Assembly (NCBI RefSeq): GCF_900215485.1
Contig: NZ_OCMZ01000002.1
Coordinates: 186,001 to 250,000 of the forward strand
Length of the DNA: 64,000 bases
Reading direction: 5' to 3'
Source of the DNA: Nitrosovibrio sp. Nv4
GTDB taxonomy: Bacteria; Pseudomonadota; Gammaproteobacteria; Burkholderiales; Nitrosomonadaceae
Below the pieces are notes generated by a model. The model searched no databases and had not been told where the DNA came from. It was given only the letters and a program-made list of their open reading frames with translations. Made by a program: the position numbers and the translations under genes. Of this stretch, positions 36,366 to 44,172 are shown piece by piece (positions within the stretch are counted from its first letter, which is position 1; each line of letters opens with the position of its first letter).

Positions 36366-36992
36366 ATGAACGTGCTGATCGTCGATGACCACGCCATCGT
36401 CCGGCAGGGCTTGCGGCAAATTCTGCTGGAAAGCGGTAAGGTCATGCTTATCGGAGAAGCCGGATGCGGTGCGGAGGCGATGCGGCAATTACGCGACGGC
36501 GAGTGGAACGTAGTGGTACTGGACATTTCGCTGCCGGACAGAAACGGCATCGAGGTTTTGAAGCAGATCAAGAAAGAGTGTCCAAGAATCCCCGTGCTCA
36601 TGCTCAGCATGCATGAAGAGGGGCTGTATGCCATCCGGGCGCTTAAGGCTGGCGCGTCGGGCTATCTCACCAAGCAAAGCGCGCCAAGCGAGCTGATGGC
36701 TGCGATCCATCAGGTTTCGCGAGGGCGTAAATATCTGACGACGACGCTGGCCGAAGCCATGGCCGACAATCTTGCCATCGACCATGACCAGGCGCCTCAC
36801 GAATCTCTATCCGACCGGGAATACCAGACGCTGCGCCTGATCGCCTCAGGCAAAAGCCTGACTGACGCGGCCGAGGAAATGTGCCTGTCGGTGAAGACCG
36901 TCAGCGTCTACCGCAGCCGCCTGCTGGAGAAGATGAAACTCAAGAACAATGCCGAACTGACCCATTACGCCATCAAGAATGGCCTCGCCTGA
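36366..36992 (+). CDS. NarL/FixJ-family response regulator
   Basis: 208 aa. Receiver domain with acidic pair Asp7-Asp8 (LIVDDHAIVRQGL), phospho-acceptor Asp53 (VVLDISLPDRNG), conserved Ser/Thr and Lys (LMLSMHEEG, GYLTKQS). The LuxR-type HTH lies at about residues 143-200 (LSDREYQTLRLIASGKSLTDAAEEMCLSVKTVSVYRSRL). Partner of the kinase just upstream. Located directly before fliC, so it may control flagellin or the whole cascade; the BvgA-like palindrome before flhD is of the type such regulators bind (inference). Confidence 0.95.
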   Translation: MNVLIVDDHAIVRQGLRQILLESGKVMLIGEAGCGAEAMRQLRDGEWNVVVLDISLPDRNGIEVLKQIKKECPRIPVLMLSMHEEGLYAIRALKAGASGYLTKQSAPSELMAAIHQVSRGRKYLTTTLAEAMADNLAIDHDQAPHESLSDREYQTLRLIASGKSLTDAAEEMCLSVKTVSVYRSRLLEKMKLKNNAELTHYAIKNGLA

Positions 36993-37562
36993 TTCTATTT
37001 ATTCGACGAGAAATGTAAAAAATTTACGGCTTCGTTATTTCCGGATTGACATGGAATCCAGAACCCCGAAAATGGCCTAATATACACGCCGCTGGATACC
37101 AACTCCCGCTGGTAGGACGTTTGTACGGTTTCCTCGCCGCGTCTCTACTTGCGTATCAGTACGTCCCAGACCCACCCCTGCAAATCGTGCTCGGCTCAAC
37201 GCCGGAATTGTGGCGCAAATCCCCGCCTGATCGGCGCATTACGAAGTCCTCCATCCGCTTATCATTATCCTGCGACCATTTATCCGGTTATGACGATATG
37301 ATAATTGTTGCGGGCTGCGAAGCAAACCTGCTTTGTCTTACCGCTTGAGAACCCGGTGCCTTTACAAGTTTTGCACCGGAAATTTTGCACCTGCAGGAAA
37401 CTCGAAGCTATTGCACAAAAAAATTTGACAAACCGGTTAAATGTTTCTCCTGGACCTCCGTTAATAAGCATAACAGCGGTTGAACAGCCTCGAAAAACCC
37501 CGAGGTGAGCCAAAGTTAACGCTGTGAGGCGTATCCCATAAAACTTAGTCAAGGAGATTTAC
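36993..37562. promoter_or_regulatory. fliC upstream region
   Basis: 570 bases without a gene. Elements: near-palindrome TTCCGGATT-N7-AATCCAGAA (about 37039-37064), inverted repeat CCGGTGC-N13-GCACCGG (37353-37379), direct repeat TTTTGCACC (37369-37377 and 37383-37391), a sigma-28-like site (37438-37464), and CAAGGAG before fliC. The leader between promoter and ATG is about 90 bases. Confidence 0.6.
37438..37464 (+). promoter_or_regulatory. Possible sigma-28 promoter of fliC
   Basis: TAAATGTT (37438-37445), an 11-base spacer, TCCGTTAA (37457-37464). Spacing is right and the -10 is good, but the -35 is a weaker match than at motA or flgM. It is the best candidate in the flagellin upstream region. 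Confidence 0.55.
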
Positions 37563-38732
37563 ATGGCTGCAATTATCAACACCAACGTGATTGCGTTGAA
37601 TGCGCAACGCAATCTTAACAGCTCGCAGAATGCGCTTGCTACCACATTGCAACGTCTGTCCTCGGGCCTGCGCATCAACAGCGCCAAGGACGACGCCGCA
37701 GGACTGGCGATTTCCGAGCGCATGACTTCGCAGATTCGCGGTCTGAACCAGGCCGTTCGCAACGCCAACGACGGCATTTCGATGTCACAAACCGCCGAAG
37801 GCGCGCTGGGCGAAATCGGCAACAACCTGCAACGTATCCGTGAACTGGCCGTGCAATCGCGCAACGCGAGCAACAGCGTAAGCGACCGTACCGCGCTCAA
37901 CAATGAAGTACAGCAGATCAAAGCCGAAATCGATCGGGTCGCTTCGACCACTGCCTTCAACGGCATCAAACTGCTCGATGGCACCTTTACCAACCAGGCA
38001 TTCCAGGTCGGCGCCAACGTCGGCGAAACCATCAACATCAGCAGCCTGGTCAATGCTCAAAGCGCGTCCCTGGGAACGACCACCACTTACGCAACCAGCG
38101 TGGTCGGCGCTGCTCCTACGGCCTTCACGGCGACGACGGACGACATCGCCGCAGGCGATCTCCAGATCAATGGTATCGACGTGGGCGCAATTACCGCCGG
38201 CGGCACTGATATCCTTCAAGGGGCAGCCATCGCGGCGGCTATTAACGCAGTGTCGGGCTCAACTAATGTTACTGCCACATCCAGTGTGACGGATGGCGCC
38301 GTTACGTTGACCAGCACTTCGAGCGAGGGCATCGACGTGATCATGAGTGGGACAGCGACCCTGGCACGAACTGGTCTGACTGACGCCACGACCGCTGCAA
38401 CAGTTACCACTGTCGTAGGTTTCACGTCGGCGGACATAAGTACGACCTCGGGTGCTGACACTGCAATCGCCTCCATGGATTCGGCCCTGAGCGCGCTCAA
38501 TGCGGCACGTGCCGACCTTGGCGCCTACCAGAACCGTTTCTCGTCCGCCGTCTCAAACCTGCAAACCACTGCGGAGAATCTGTCTGCGTCCCGCAGCCGT
38601 ATCGTGGACACGGATTTCGCCTCCGAAACAGCCATCCTTTCCAGGAACCAGGTGTTGCAACAGGCTGGAACGGCAATGCTGGCCCAGGCAAATGCGCTTC
38701 CGCAGTCCGTGCTGGCGTTGCTAAGAGGCTAG
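37563..38732 (+). CDS. fliC: Flagellin
   Basis: 389 aa. The D0/D1 N-terminus (AAIINTNVIALNAQRNLNSSQNALATTLQRLSSGLRINSAKDDAAGLAIS) and C-terminus (SRSRIVDTDFASETAILSRNQVLQQAGTAMLAQANALPQSVLALLRG) are complete; the centre (about residues 175-300) is a Thr/Ala-rich variable domain. It polymerises into the filament. CAAGGAGA precedes the ATG and a strong terminator follows at 38787. Only one flagellin gene is in the window. Confidence 0.97.
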   Translation: MAAIINTNVIALNAQRNLNSSQNALATTLQRLSSGLRINSAKDDAAGLAISERMTSQIRGLNQAVRNANDGISMSQTAEGALGEIGNNLQRIRELAVQSRNASNSVSDRTALNNEVQQIKAEIDRVASTTAFNGIKLLDGTFTNQAFQVGANVGETINISSLVNAQSASLGTTTTYATSVVGAAPTAFTATTDDIAAGDLQINGIDVGAITAGGTDILQGAAIAAAINAVSGSTNVTATSSVTDGAVTLTSTSSEGIDVIMSGTATLARTGLTDATTAATVTTVVGFTSADISTTSGADTAIASMDSALSALNAARADLGAYQNRFSSAVSNLQTTAENLSASRSRIVDTDFASETAILSRNQVLQQAGTAMLAQANALPQSVLALLRG

Positions 38733-38786
38733 CCGGGGCTGATCGGCTTAACCAGCCTGAATCGGGCTGGAAGTTTGTTGCAATGA

Positions 38787-38817
38787 GGAATCCGGGGCGC
38801 GCTCCGGGTTCCCTTTT
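38787..38817 (+). terminator. Rho-independent terminator after fliC
   Basis: GGAATCCGG (38787-38795) pairs with CCGGGTTCC (38804-38812), one G-U wobble, 8-base loop, followed by CTTTT. A second weaker hairpin CCAGCC-N7-GGCTGG (38752-38770) lies just before it. It separates abundant flagellin mRNA from flaG-fliD. Confidence 0.85.
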
Positions 38818-38837
38818 CAATTGCTTCGGAGTCTGCG

Positions 38838-39152
38838 ATGGACATCAAACAGGTTGGAACCGGCGCCGTAACCCGCTCCGAACCCGGCTTAATACGGCCG
38901 GCCGGGGACACGCAAAACCGCTCGGGCAGGATGTCATCGCCGTCGGCGCGTGCGCAGATAGCGCAGGAAATCACCCAGGCGGACACGTCTACGCTGGAGT
39001 TTAGTATTGACGCCGAGAGCGACAGGCTAGTGGTTAAAATCATCGACAGCGCAACCGGGGAGTTAGTACGGCAGATCCCAATGGAGGAAATGCTGGCCCT
39101 GGCCAAGGCGCTTGGCCGGTTGAAGGGTCTGCTTTTGCAAACGAAAGCTTGA
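38838..39152 (+). CDS. flaG: FlaG family protein
   Basis: 104 aa. After a disordered N-terminal third, the FlaG domain follows: LEFSIDAESDRLVVKIIDSATGELVRQIPMEEMLALAKAL. FlaG is a small protein coded between flagellin and FliD in many bacteria and linked to filament length. CGGAGT precedes the ATG. Its stop overlaps the longer reading of the fliD frame but not the preferred fliD start. Confidence 0.9.
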   Translation: MDIKQVGTGAVTRSEPGLIRPAGDTQNRSGRMSSPSARAQIAQEITQADTSTLEFSIDAESDRLVVKIIDSATGELVRQIPMEEMLALAKALGRLKGLLLQTKA

Positions 39153-39202
39153 CCAGGCCCATGGGGCGGAATTTAACGAACAGCACAAAACGGGAGACAA
39201 AC

Positions 39203-41227
39203 ATGGGAATCACAGCACCAGGTGTGGGCTCGAATCTCGATGTGAATGGTATCGTCAGCCAGTTGATGGCGGTCGAACGGCAACCGCTCGCGTTGCTGGA
39301 CCGGCGCGAATCGGATTACAAGGCGAAGCTGTCCGCCTATGGAACACTGAAGGGCGCATTGTCTGCATTCCAGACTGCTATGCAAGGACTCGCCGACCCG
39401 ACCAAGTTCCAGGCTGTAAAGGCCAGTGCAGGAGACGCTTCCATATTGACTGCCACTGCCAATACCGATGGCAAGGCGGTGCCTGGCAGCTACTCGGTGG
39501 AAGTGCAGCAATTGGCGCAACAGCAAAAAGTCCATTCGGGGGGTTTTGCCGGCACTACCAGCGTGGTGGGCAGCGGCACCCTGACCATTCAATACGGCAC
39601 TTATGACAGCGGCTCGAACACTTTTACCCTGAACAGCGCAAAACCGGCGCAAACAGTAACGATCGATGCCTCCAATAATACGCTTTCCGGGGTGCGCGAC
39701 GCGATCAATGCAGCCAATATCGGCATTAGCGCAACAATTATCAACGACGGCAGCAGCAACCGCCTGGTATTAACCTCGAAGGACGGAGGTGCTGCCAACA
39801 GCGTCAAGATCACTGTGAGCGATGACGACGGCGCTAACCTGGACACCGCTGGTTTATCCCAGCTTGCTTTCGATCCGACCGCTGCAGTCGGTGCCGGAAA
39901 GAATCTCACGCAGGCTCAGGCGGCGCAGGACGCAAAGCTCCTGATCGATGGGATCGCCATCAGCAAGACCTCGAACACGATTACCGACGCGATCGAGGGT
40001 GTGACACTCAACCTGCTCAAGAGCAATGCGGGCAGCCCGACCACGCTTAACGTGGTACGCGATACCGATGGCATCAAGGCGTCAGTGGAAGCATTCGTCA
40101 AGTCGTTCAATTCGGTTAATCAGACACTCGCGGATCTCAGTACATATAACACGGCGGCGGACAGGGGCGGGGTGCTGCAGGGAGATTCCGCAGCCTTATC
40201 AATTCAGCGCTGGCTTCGCGCCACGGTATCAGCCTCGGTGGGAAGCATGGGCGGCACATCAGGCAGCTTTACCTCGTTATCACAGATTGGCGTCGCCTTT
40301 CAGAAAGACGGCAGCCTTGCACTGGATTCCACCAAGCTGCAGACCGCAACCGATGCCGGCCTCGATCATATCGCCGGTCTCTTCGCTGCGCGTGGCATGC
40401 CCACCGATAGCCTGATCGCCTATGGCGGCGCGACCGATAAGACAGCTGCTGGAAACTATGCGATCACAGTCACGCAATTGGCTACCACGGGTGGCCTTAC
40501 CGGAAGCCAGGCCGCGGGGCTAACCATTACCGCCGGTGTCAACGATCAGTTGACTCTCACCGTCGATGGCGTGGCGGTCAGCATTACGCTCGCTGCCGCG
40601 ACGTATGGATCGGCAGATGCGCTTGCGGCCGAGGTGCAAAGCAAGCTGAATGGCGCTGCCGCTCTCGTGGCGGCGGGCAGTTCGGTTGTGGTTTCACAAT
40701 CCGCCGGCGTACTCGGCCTTGCGTCGGCGCGCTACGGTTCCGGCTCCAGCATCGCATTATCCGGCGGCAATGGCGCCGATAATCTGCTTGGGGCAAGCCC
40801 TGCGGCAACGGTGGGAGTGGATGCGGCAGGTACGATTAATGGCGTGGCCGGTACCGGAACGGGCCAGATACTCACGGCTGGGGCAGGCGACGCCACGGAG
40901 GGCTTGCGCCTCATCATCAACGGCGGTCCGCTGGGTGAGCGGGGGACAGTCAATTTCTCGCGCGGTTATGCCGACCGGTTGAACAAGCTGGCGGAAGATC
41001 TGCTGGCTGACGATGGCATCATCGCCACCCGTGTCGATGGAATCAATGCCAGCATCAAGGATATAGACCGCCGTCAGGAAGATTTTATCAAGCGCCTGGA
41101 CATAACCGAGGCTCGTTACCGGGCGCAGTTCACCGCGCTCGACGTGATGCTTAGCAGCTTGAATCAGACCAGCCAGTTTCTCCAGCAGCAACTCGCGGCA
41201 TTACCCAAGAATAATTCCAATTCCTGA
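39203..41227 (+). CDS. fliD: FliD, filament cap protein
   Basis: 674 aa from the ATG at 39203 (GGGAGAC upstream, and MGITAPGVGSNLDVNGIVSQLMAVERQPL is the usual FliD N-terminus); the frame opens 54 bases earlier. FliD_N, hook_IN-type repeats and FliD_C with the C-terminal coiled coil (IKDIDRRQEDFIKRLDITEARYRAQFTALDVMLSSLNQTSQFLQQQL) are present. It is clearly longer than the common 450-500 aa because of an Ala/Gly/Thr-rich outer domain at about residues 400-570, which would face outside and vary. It caps the filament and directs flagellin folding. Confidence 0.95.
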   Translation: MGITAPGVGSNLDVNGIVSQLMAVERQPLALLDRRESDYKAKLSAYGTLKGALSAFQTAMQGLADPTKFQAVKASAGDASILTATANTDGKAVPGSYSVEVQQLAQQQKVHSGGFAGTTSVVGSGTLTIQYGTYDSGSNTFTLNSAKPAQTVTIDASNNTLSGVRDAINAANIGISATIINDGSSNRLVLTSKDGGAANSVKITVSDDDGANLDTAGLSQLAFDPTAAVGAGKNLTQAQAAQDAKLLIDGIAISKTSNTITDAIEGVTLNLLKSNAGSPTTLNVVRDTDGIKASVEAFVKSFNSVNQTLADLSTYNTAADRGGVLQGDSAALSIQRWLRATVSASVGSMGGTSGSFTSLSQIGVAFQKDGSLALDSTKLQTATDAGLDHIAGLFAARGMPTDSLIAYGGATDKTAAGNYAITVTQLATTGGLTGSQAAGLTITAGVNDQLTLTVDGVAVSITLAAATYGSADALAAEVQSKLNGAAALVAAGSSVVVSQSAGVLGLASARYGSGSSIALSGGNGADNLLGASPAATVGVDAAGTINGVAGTGTGQILTAGAGDATEGLRLIINGGPLGERGTVNFSRGYADRLNKLAEDLLADDGIIATRVDGINASIKDIDRRQEDFIKRLDITEARYRAQFTALDVMLSSLNQTSQFLQQQLAALPKNNSNS

Positions 41228-41259
41228 ACGAAGAACAGTCCCTGAAGGAGTATCACAAT

Positions 41260-41730
41260 ATGTATACAGCATCCCGCAACGGCGTTAACGCCTATGCCCG
41301 CGTTGGTCTCGAAACCGGTGTGATCGCGGCCAGCCCGCACAAGCTCATCCTGATGCTGTTCGAGGGTGCACAAGTGGCACTATCTTCCGCGCTTGCTCAT
41401 ATGAGAAGCGGCGAGATCAAGGCCAAGGGGGAGGCCATTTCCAGGGCGATTACGATTATAAATTCCGGTCTTCAGGCCAGCCTGGATATCAAGGCCGGGG
41501 GCGAACTGGCGCAGCAGCTGAATGCGCTCTACGATTACATGGGCCGCCGCCTGTTGTTTGCCAATTTGCATAATAAACCTGAATACATCGAGGAAGTCGC
41601 TCGCCTGCTTGGCGAGTTGAGTGAGGCGTGGGAAGCAATTGGCGCCTCTACTGCGCCCGGCAGTGCGGGTACCGACTCTTCAGCCTCTTCGGCTTCCAAA
41701 GCCGCACTCAATGGCTTGGGAAAAGCATGA
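41260..41730 (+). CDS. fliS: FliS, flagellin export chaperone
   Basis: 156 aa. YARVGLETGVIAASPHKLILMLFEGAQVALSSALAHMRSGEIKAKGEAISRAITIINSGLQASLD is the FliS signature. It binds the C-terminus of flagellin and stops early polymerisation. GAAGGAG precedes the ATG. The C-terminal 25 residues are a Ser/Ala-rich extension. Overlaps fliT by four bases (ATGA). Confidence 0.95.
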   Translation: MYTASRNGVNAYARVGLETGVIAASPHKLILMLFEGAQVALSSALAHMRSGEIKAKGEAISRAITIINSGLQASLDIKAGGELAQQLNALYDYMGRRLLFANLHNKPEYIEEVARLLGELSEAWEAIGASTAPGSAGTDSSASSASKAALNGLGKA

Positions 41731-42068
41731 GTACGATGAGCAACGCGGAAATCCTCGCCGCATTTCAGGCTATTTCCAATTTTACCGGTGAAATGAAAGA
41801 AGCAGCCCGAGTCGGCGAATGGGATAGATTGACGGTGCTGGAACGCTGTTGCGCCGGGGTGGTGGCGCAACTCAGGGCGGCACAACCTGTGCGGCTTACG
41901 GCTGACATGCAGCGTCGGAAAATTGAACTGATACACAAGATTCTGGCCGATGATTCGGAAATACGCACTTACGCCGAGCCCTGGATGAAACAGGTGCAGA
42001 CTTTGCTTGGCAACGCCGGGATGGCCCGGCGGGTACATCAGGCGTATGACAAGAACGATTGTAGATAG
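41727..42068 (+). CDS. fliT: FliT, FliD chaperone
   Basis: 113 aa from the ATG that overlaps the fliS stop. Helical, with EMKEAARVGEWDRLTVLERCCAGVVAQLRA and RKIELIHKILADDSEIRTYAEPWMKQVQTLL, fitting FliT proteins, which hold FliD and in enterobacteria bind FlhDC as a feedback inhibitor. Assignment rests on position after fliS and general pattern, since FliT is poorly conserved. Confidence 0.82.
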   Translation: MSTMSNAEILAAFQAISNFTGEMKEAARVGEWDRLTVLERCCAGVVAQLRAAQPVRLTADMQRRKIELIHKILADDSEIRTYAEPWMKQVQTLLGNAGMARRVHQAYDKNDCR

Positions 42069-42203
42069 CAATTCCGCGTTACGCGAAAAACGGTGGAGAT
42101 TGAATATGTTCTCTTAGTCGCTCCATTTCTTTCTTGGTATAGGGGACAGTACAAACAATAGCGCAACGGCATTAGCCTACTGAATTCAGAAAAAATACTT
42201 GAA

Positions 42204-43262
42204 ATGCTTGCACTCAATGCGCTCAATGCAATAGTTTCGGCCAGCCCGAGCGGTTCGTCAGCCCACAGGCAAGCCAGCTACGCAGCCTTCCTGGCGGGAC
42301 TGGAACCAGGCCGGCATCTTCGTGCAACGGTGCACGCCGCTCTCTTAAATGGGGAGTTTGCGGTGATGCTGGAGGCACCGGATACGGCGGATAAGCAGCT
42401 ATTGCATATGAAGCTGCCTGCCGGCTTGCACCCGGGGGATGCGCTGAATCTGATTTTCGTTTCCCGGAATCCTCGGCCGGCATTCATGCTCATGACAGAT
42501 ACACCCGCTACCGCAATTTCCGTACCGCTGAGCAGGGCCGGACGATTTATCAGCGGGCTGTTGGGCCGCTCGGCTTCTCCCGATACCACACCAGCACTAT
42601 CCAACAGATCCCCCTTGCTTGCGGCACCACCTGCCGACGGTGTTCAACTGGCCCGGAGCCTGGCCGGCGCACTGGGCCAAAGCGGTCTGTTCTACGAATC
42701 TCATCAGGCGCAGTGGATAGCCGGCGCCAGGCCACTGGAAGATTTACTGCTGGAGCCACAGGCACCCCTGTCCGGGCTGCGCCCGTCCATGCCTGGTACA
42801 AATACCTGGTCGAGCGCATCCGCCATGACGGCTATGTCGGCTATGTCTGCCATGGCAAGCGAAAGCACCGCCGACGCGCCTGCTCCAGTTCATCCCGATG
42901 CCCTGGCCCTGGTGCGGCAGCAACTCGAAGCTTTCGAGATGCGGCAGGTCAGCTGGCAGGGTATCGCCTGGCCTGGTCAAACCATAGAATGGGAGGTCGC
43001 AGAGGAAAAACCGGATTCAACCGATGAGGCCGGCCAAACTCCAGCCGCCTGGCAGACCCGCTTGAATCTGACTCTGCCAAACCTGGGTCAAATCTCGGCC
43101 AGCCTGAGGCTCGGCGCACACGGCGTCGAAGTGCGGGTAACGGCAGCGGAACCCGTGACGGCGTTCATGCTGCGCGCCGGCGCGGCGCCGCTTGCGGAAG
43201 GGCTGGAATTGGCCGGCATTAAACTACTGGGGATGGGAGTGGATCTGGATGAAGCAACCTGA
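42204..43262 (+). CDS. FliK-like (hook-length control type) protein
   Basis: 352 aa. The C-terminal 110 residues (WQTRLNLTLPNLGQISASLRLGAHGVEVRVTAAEP) resemble the Flg_hook C-terminal domain of FliK. The N-terminal part (residues 40-110: LRATVHAALLNGEFAVMLEAPDTADKQLLHMKLPAGLHPGDALNLIF) is a compact beta-rich region seen in betaproteobacterial FliK-like proteins. A short tandem repeat encodes MTAMSAMSAMA. A second, more typical FliK is at 49849. It overlaps the FlhB-C-like gene by 14 bases; in FlhB the C-domain is the partner of FliK, so the pair may act together. The ribosome binding site is weak. Confidence 0.75.
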   Translation: MLALNALNAIVSASPSGSSAHRQASYAAFLAGLEPGRHLRATVHAALLNGEFAVMLEAPDTADKQLLHMKLPAGLHPGDALNLIFVSRNPRPAFMLMTDTPATAISVPLSRAGRFISGLLGRSASPDTTPALSNRSPLLAAPPADGVQLARSLAGALGQSGLFYESHQAQWIAGARPLEDLLLEPQAPLSGLRPSMPGTNTWSSASAMTAMSAMSAMASESTADAPAPVHPDALALVRQQLEAFEMRQVSWQGIAWPGQTIEWEVAEEKPDSTDEAGQTPAAWQTRLNLTLPNLGQISASLRLGAHGVEVRVTAAEPVTAFMLRAGAAPLAEGLELAGIKLLGMGVDLDEAT

Positions 43263-43563
43263 CCCGAGTAAAGCGCGGGGAGTTGCGGTGGCGCTGGCTT
43301 ACCGCGCCGGCCGTGCAGCTCCCCAGGTAATCGCCAAGGGGCGCGGACTGATCGCTGAAACCATTATCAGCGAGGCGCGAGCCCATGGCATCTACGTGCA
43401 TGAATCGGCTGAACTGGTATCCCTGCTGATGCAGGTGGATCTGGATCAGTATATTCCGCCTCAACTCTATCGCGCCGTGGCGGAACTGCTGGCGTGGCTT
43501 TATAAGATGGAAACCAAAATGGAAACCAAAATGGAAATTTCGGCGCTTCCGCGTCCGGATTAG
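43249..43563 (+). CDS. FlhB C-terminal-domain homologue
   Basis: 104 aa from the ATG at 43249, overlapping the FliK-like gene. KARGVAVALAYRAGRAAPQVIAKGRGLIAETIISEARAHGIYVHESAELVSLLMQVDLDQYIPPQLYRAVAELLAWLYKM matches the part of FlhB after the NPTH cleavage site; no membrane part and no NPTH motif. Such stand-alone proteins (FlhX/YlqH type) can partly replace the cleaved FlhB C-domain in other bacteria. Two tandem copies of ATGGAAACCAAA (43507-43530) extend the C-terminus as METKMETKME. Confidence 0.85.
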   Translation: MKQPDPSKARGVAVALAYRAGRAAPQVIAKGRGLIAETIISEARAHGIYVHESAELVSLLMQVDLDQYIPPQLYRAVAELLAWLYKMETKMETKMEISALPRPD

Positions 43564-43606
43564 GTATTTCCTTCCATGGACCTCCTTCTATGGGTAGCCG
43601 ATAATT

Positions 43607-43942
43607 TCAGACCGGCATATTCATGATGTCCTGATATGCCGACACCAGCTTGTTGCGCACTTGCAGCGTATATTGGAATGAGATGGACGCCTTCTGCATG
43701 GAAATCATGGCCTCGGTCAGGTTTGCTTCGGGCGCGCCCAGTTCGAAATCCCGACCAAGCTTTGTGGCATGCTGCTGGACGTTATTAACGTGATCCAGCG
43801 ACTTCTTGAGTACGGAGGTGAAATCAACACCTCCACCCGCAGCCGCGTTCGATGCTGTCGAGATCGGCGCCATTTTTCCGGCGGCGCGCGCTGCACCGGT
43901 TTGCAGCTGCGCGAGCATCGCGTCTATTTTCGATACATCCAT
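43607..43942 (-). CDS. fliE: FliE, MS-ring/rod junction protein
   Basis: 111 aa from the ATG at 43942 (GGAGG upstream); the frame extends further but the added residues are not FliE-like. VDFTSVLKKSLDHVNNVQQHATKLGRDFELGAPEANLTEAMISMQKASISFQYTLQVRNKLVSAYQDIMNM is the conserved FliE body. It is the first exported protein, linking the MS ring to the rod. Divergent from fliF, so the 230 bases between should carry both class 2 promoters, as in enterobacteria. Confidence 0.95.
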   Translation of the reverse strand: MDVSKIDAMLAQLQTGAARAAGKMAPISTASNAAAGGGVDFTSVLKKSLDHVNNVQQHATKLGRDFELGAPEANLTEAMISMQKASISFQYTLQVRNKLVSAYQDIMNMPV

Positions 43943-44172
43943 ATTGCCTCCGCCATTCGTGCTTTCAGGAAAGTGTGCACGATAGCATCCGTTGACCCAA
44001 CCCCATGTCCCGAAATAGCCGGGAAACCCACTTTTATTCTCTGCATTAAAAGGGGCGCGCATGTCGATAATGCTGGAATTCCAATTCCTTTATGCGACCG
44101 CAGGCCTACCCTGAATATGACGACCAATAAAAAATCCTTTTCGATTCGCATGGAATCACCGGAGACAACGTC

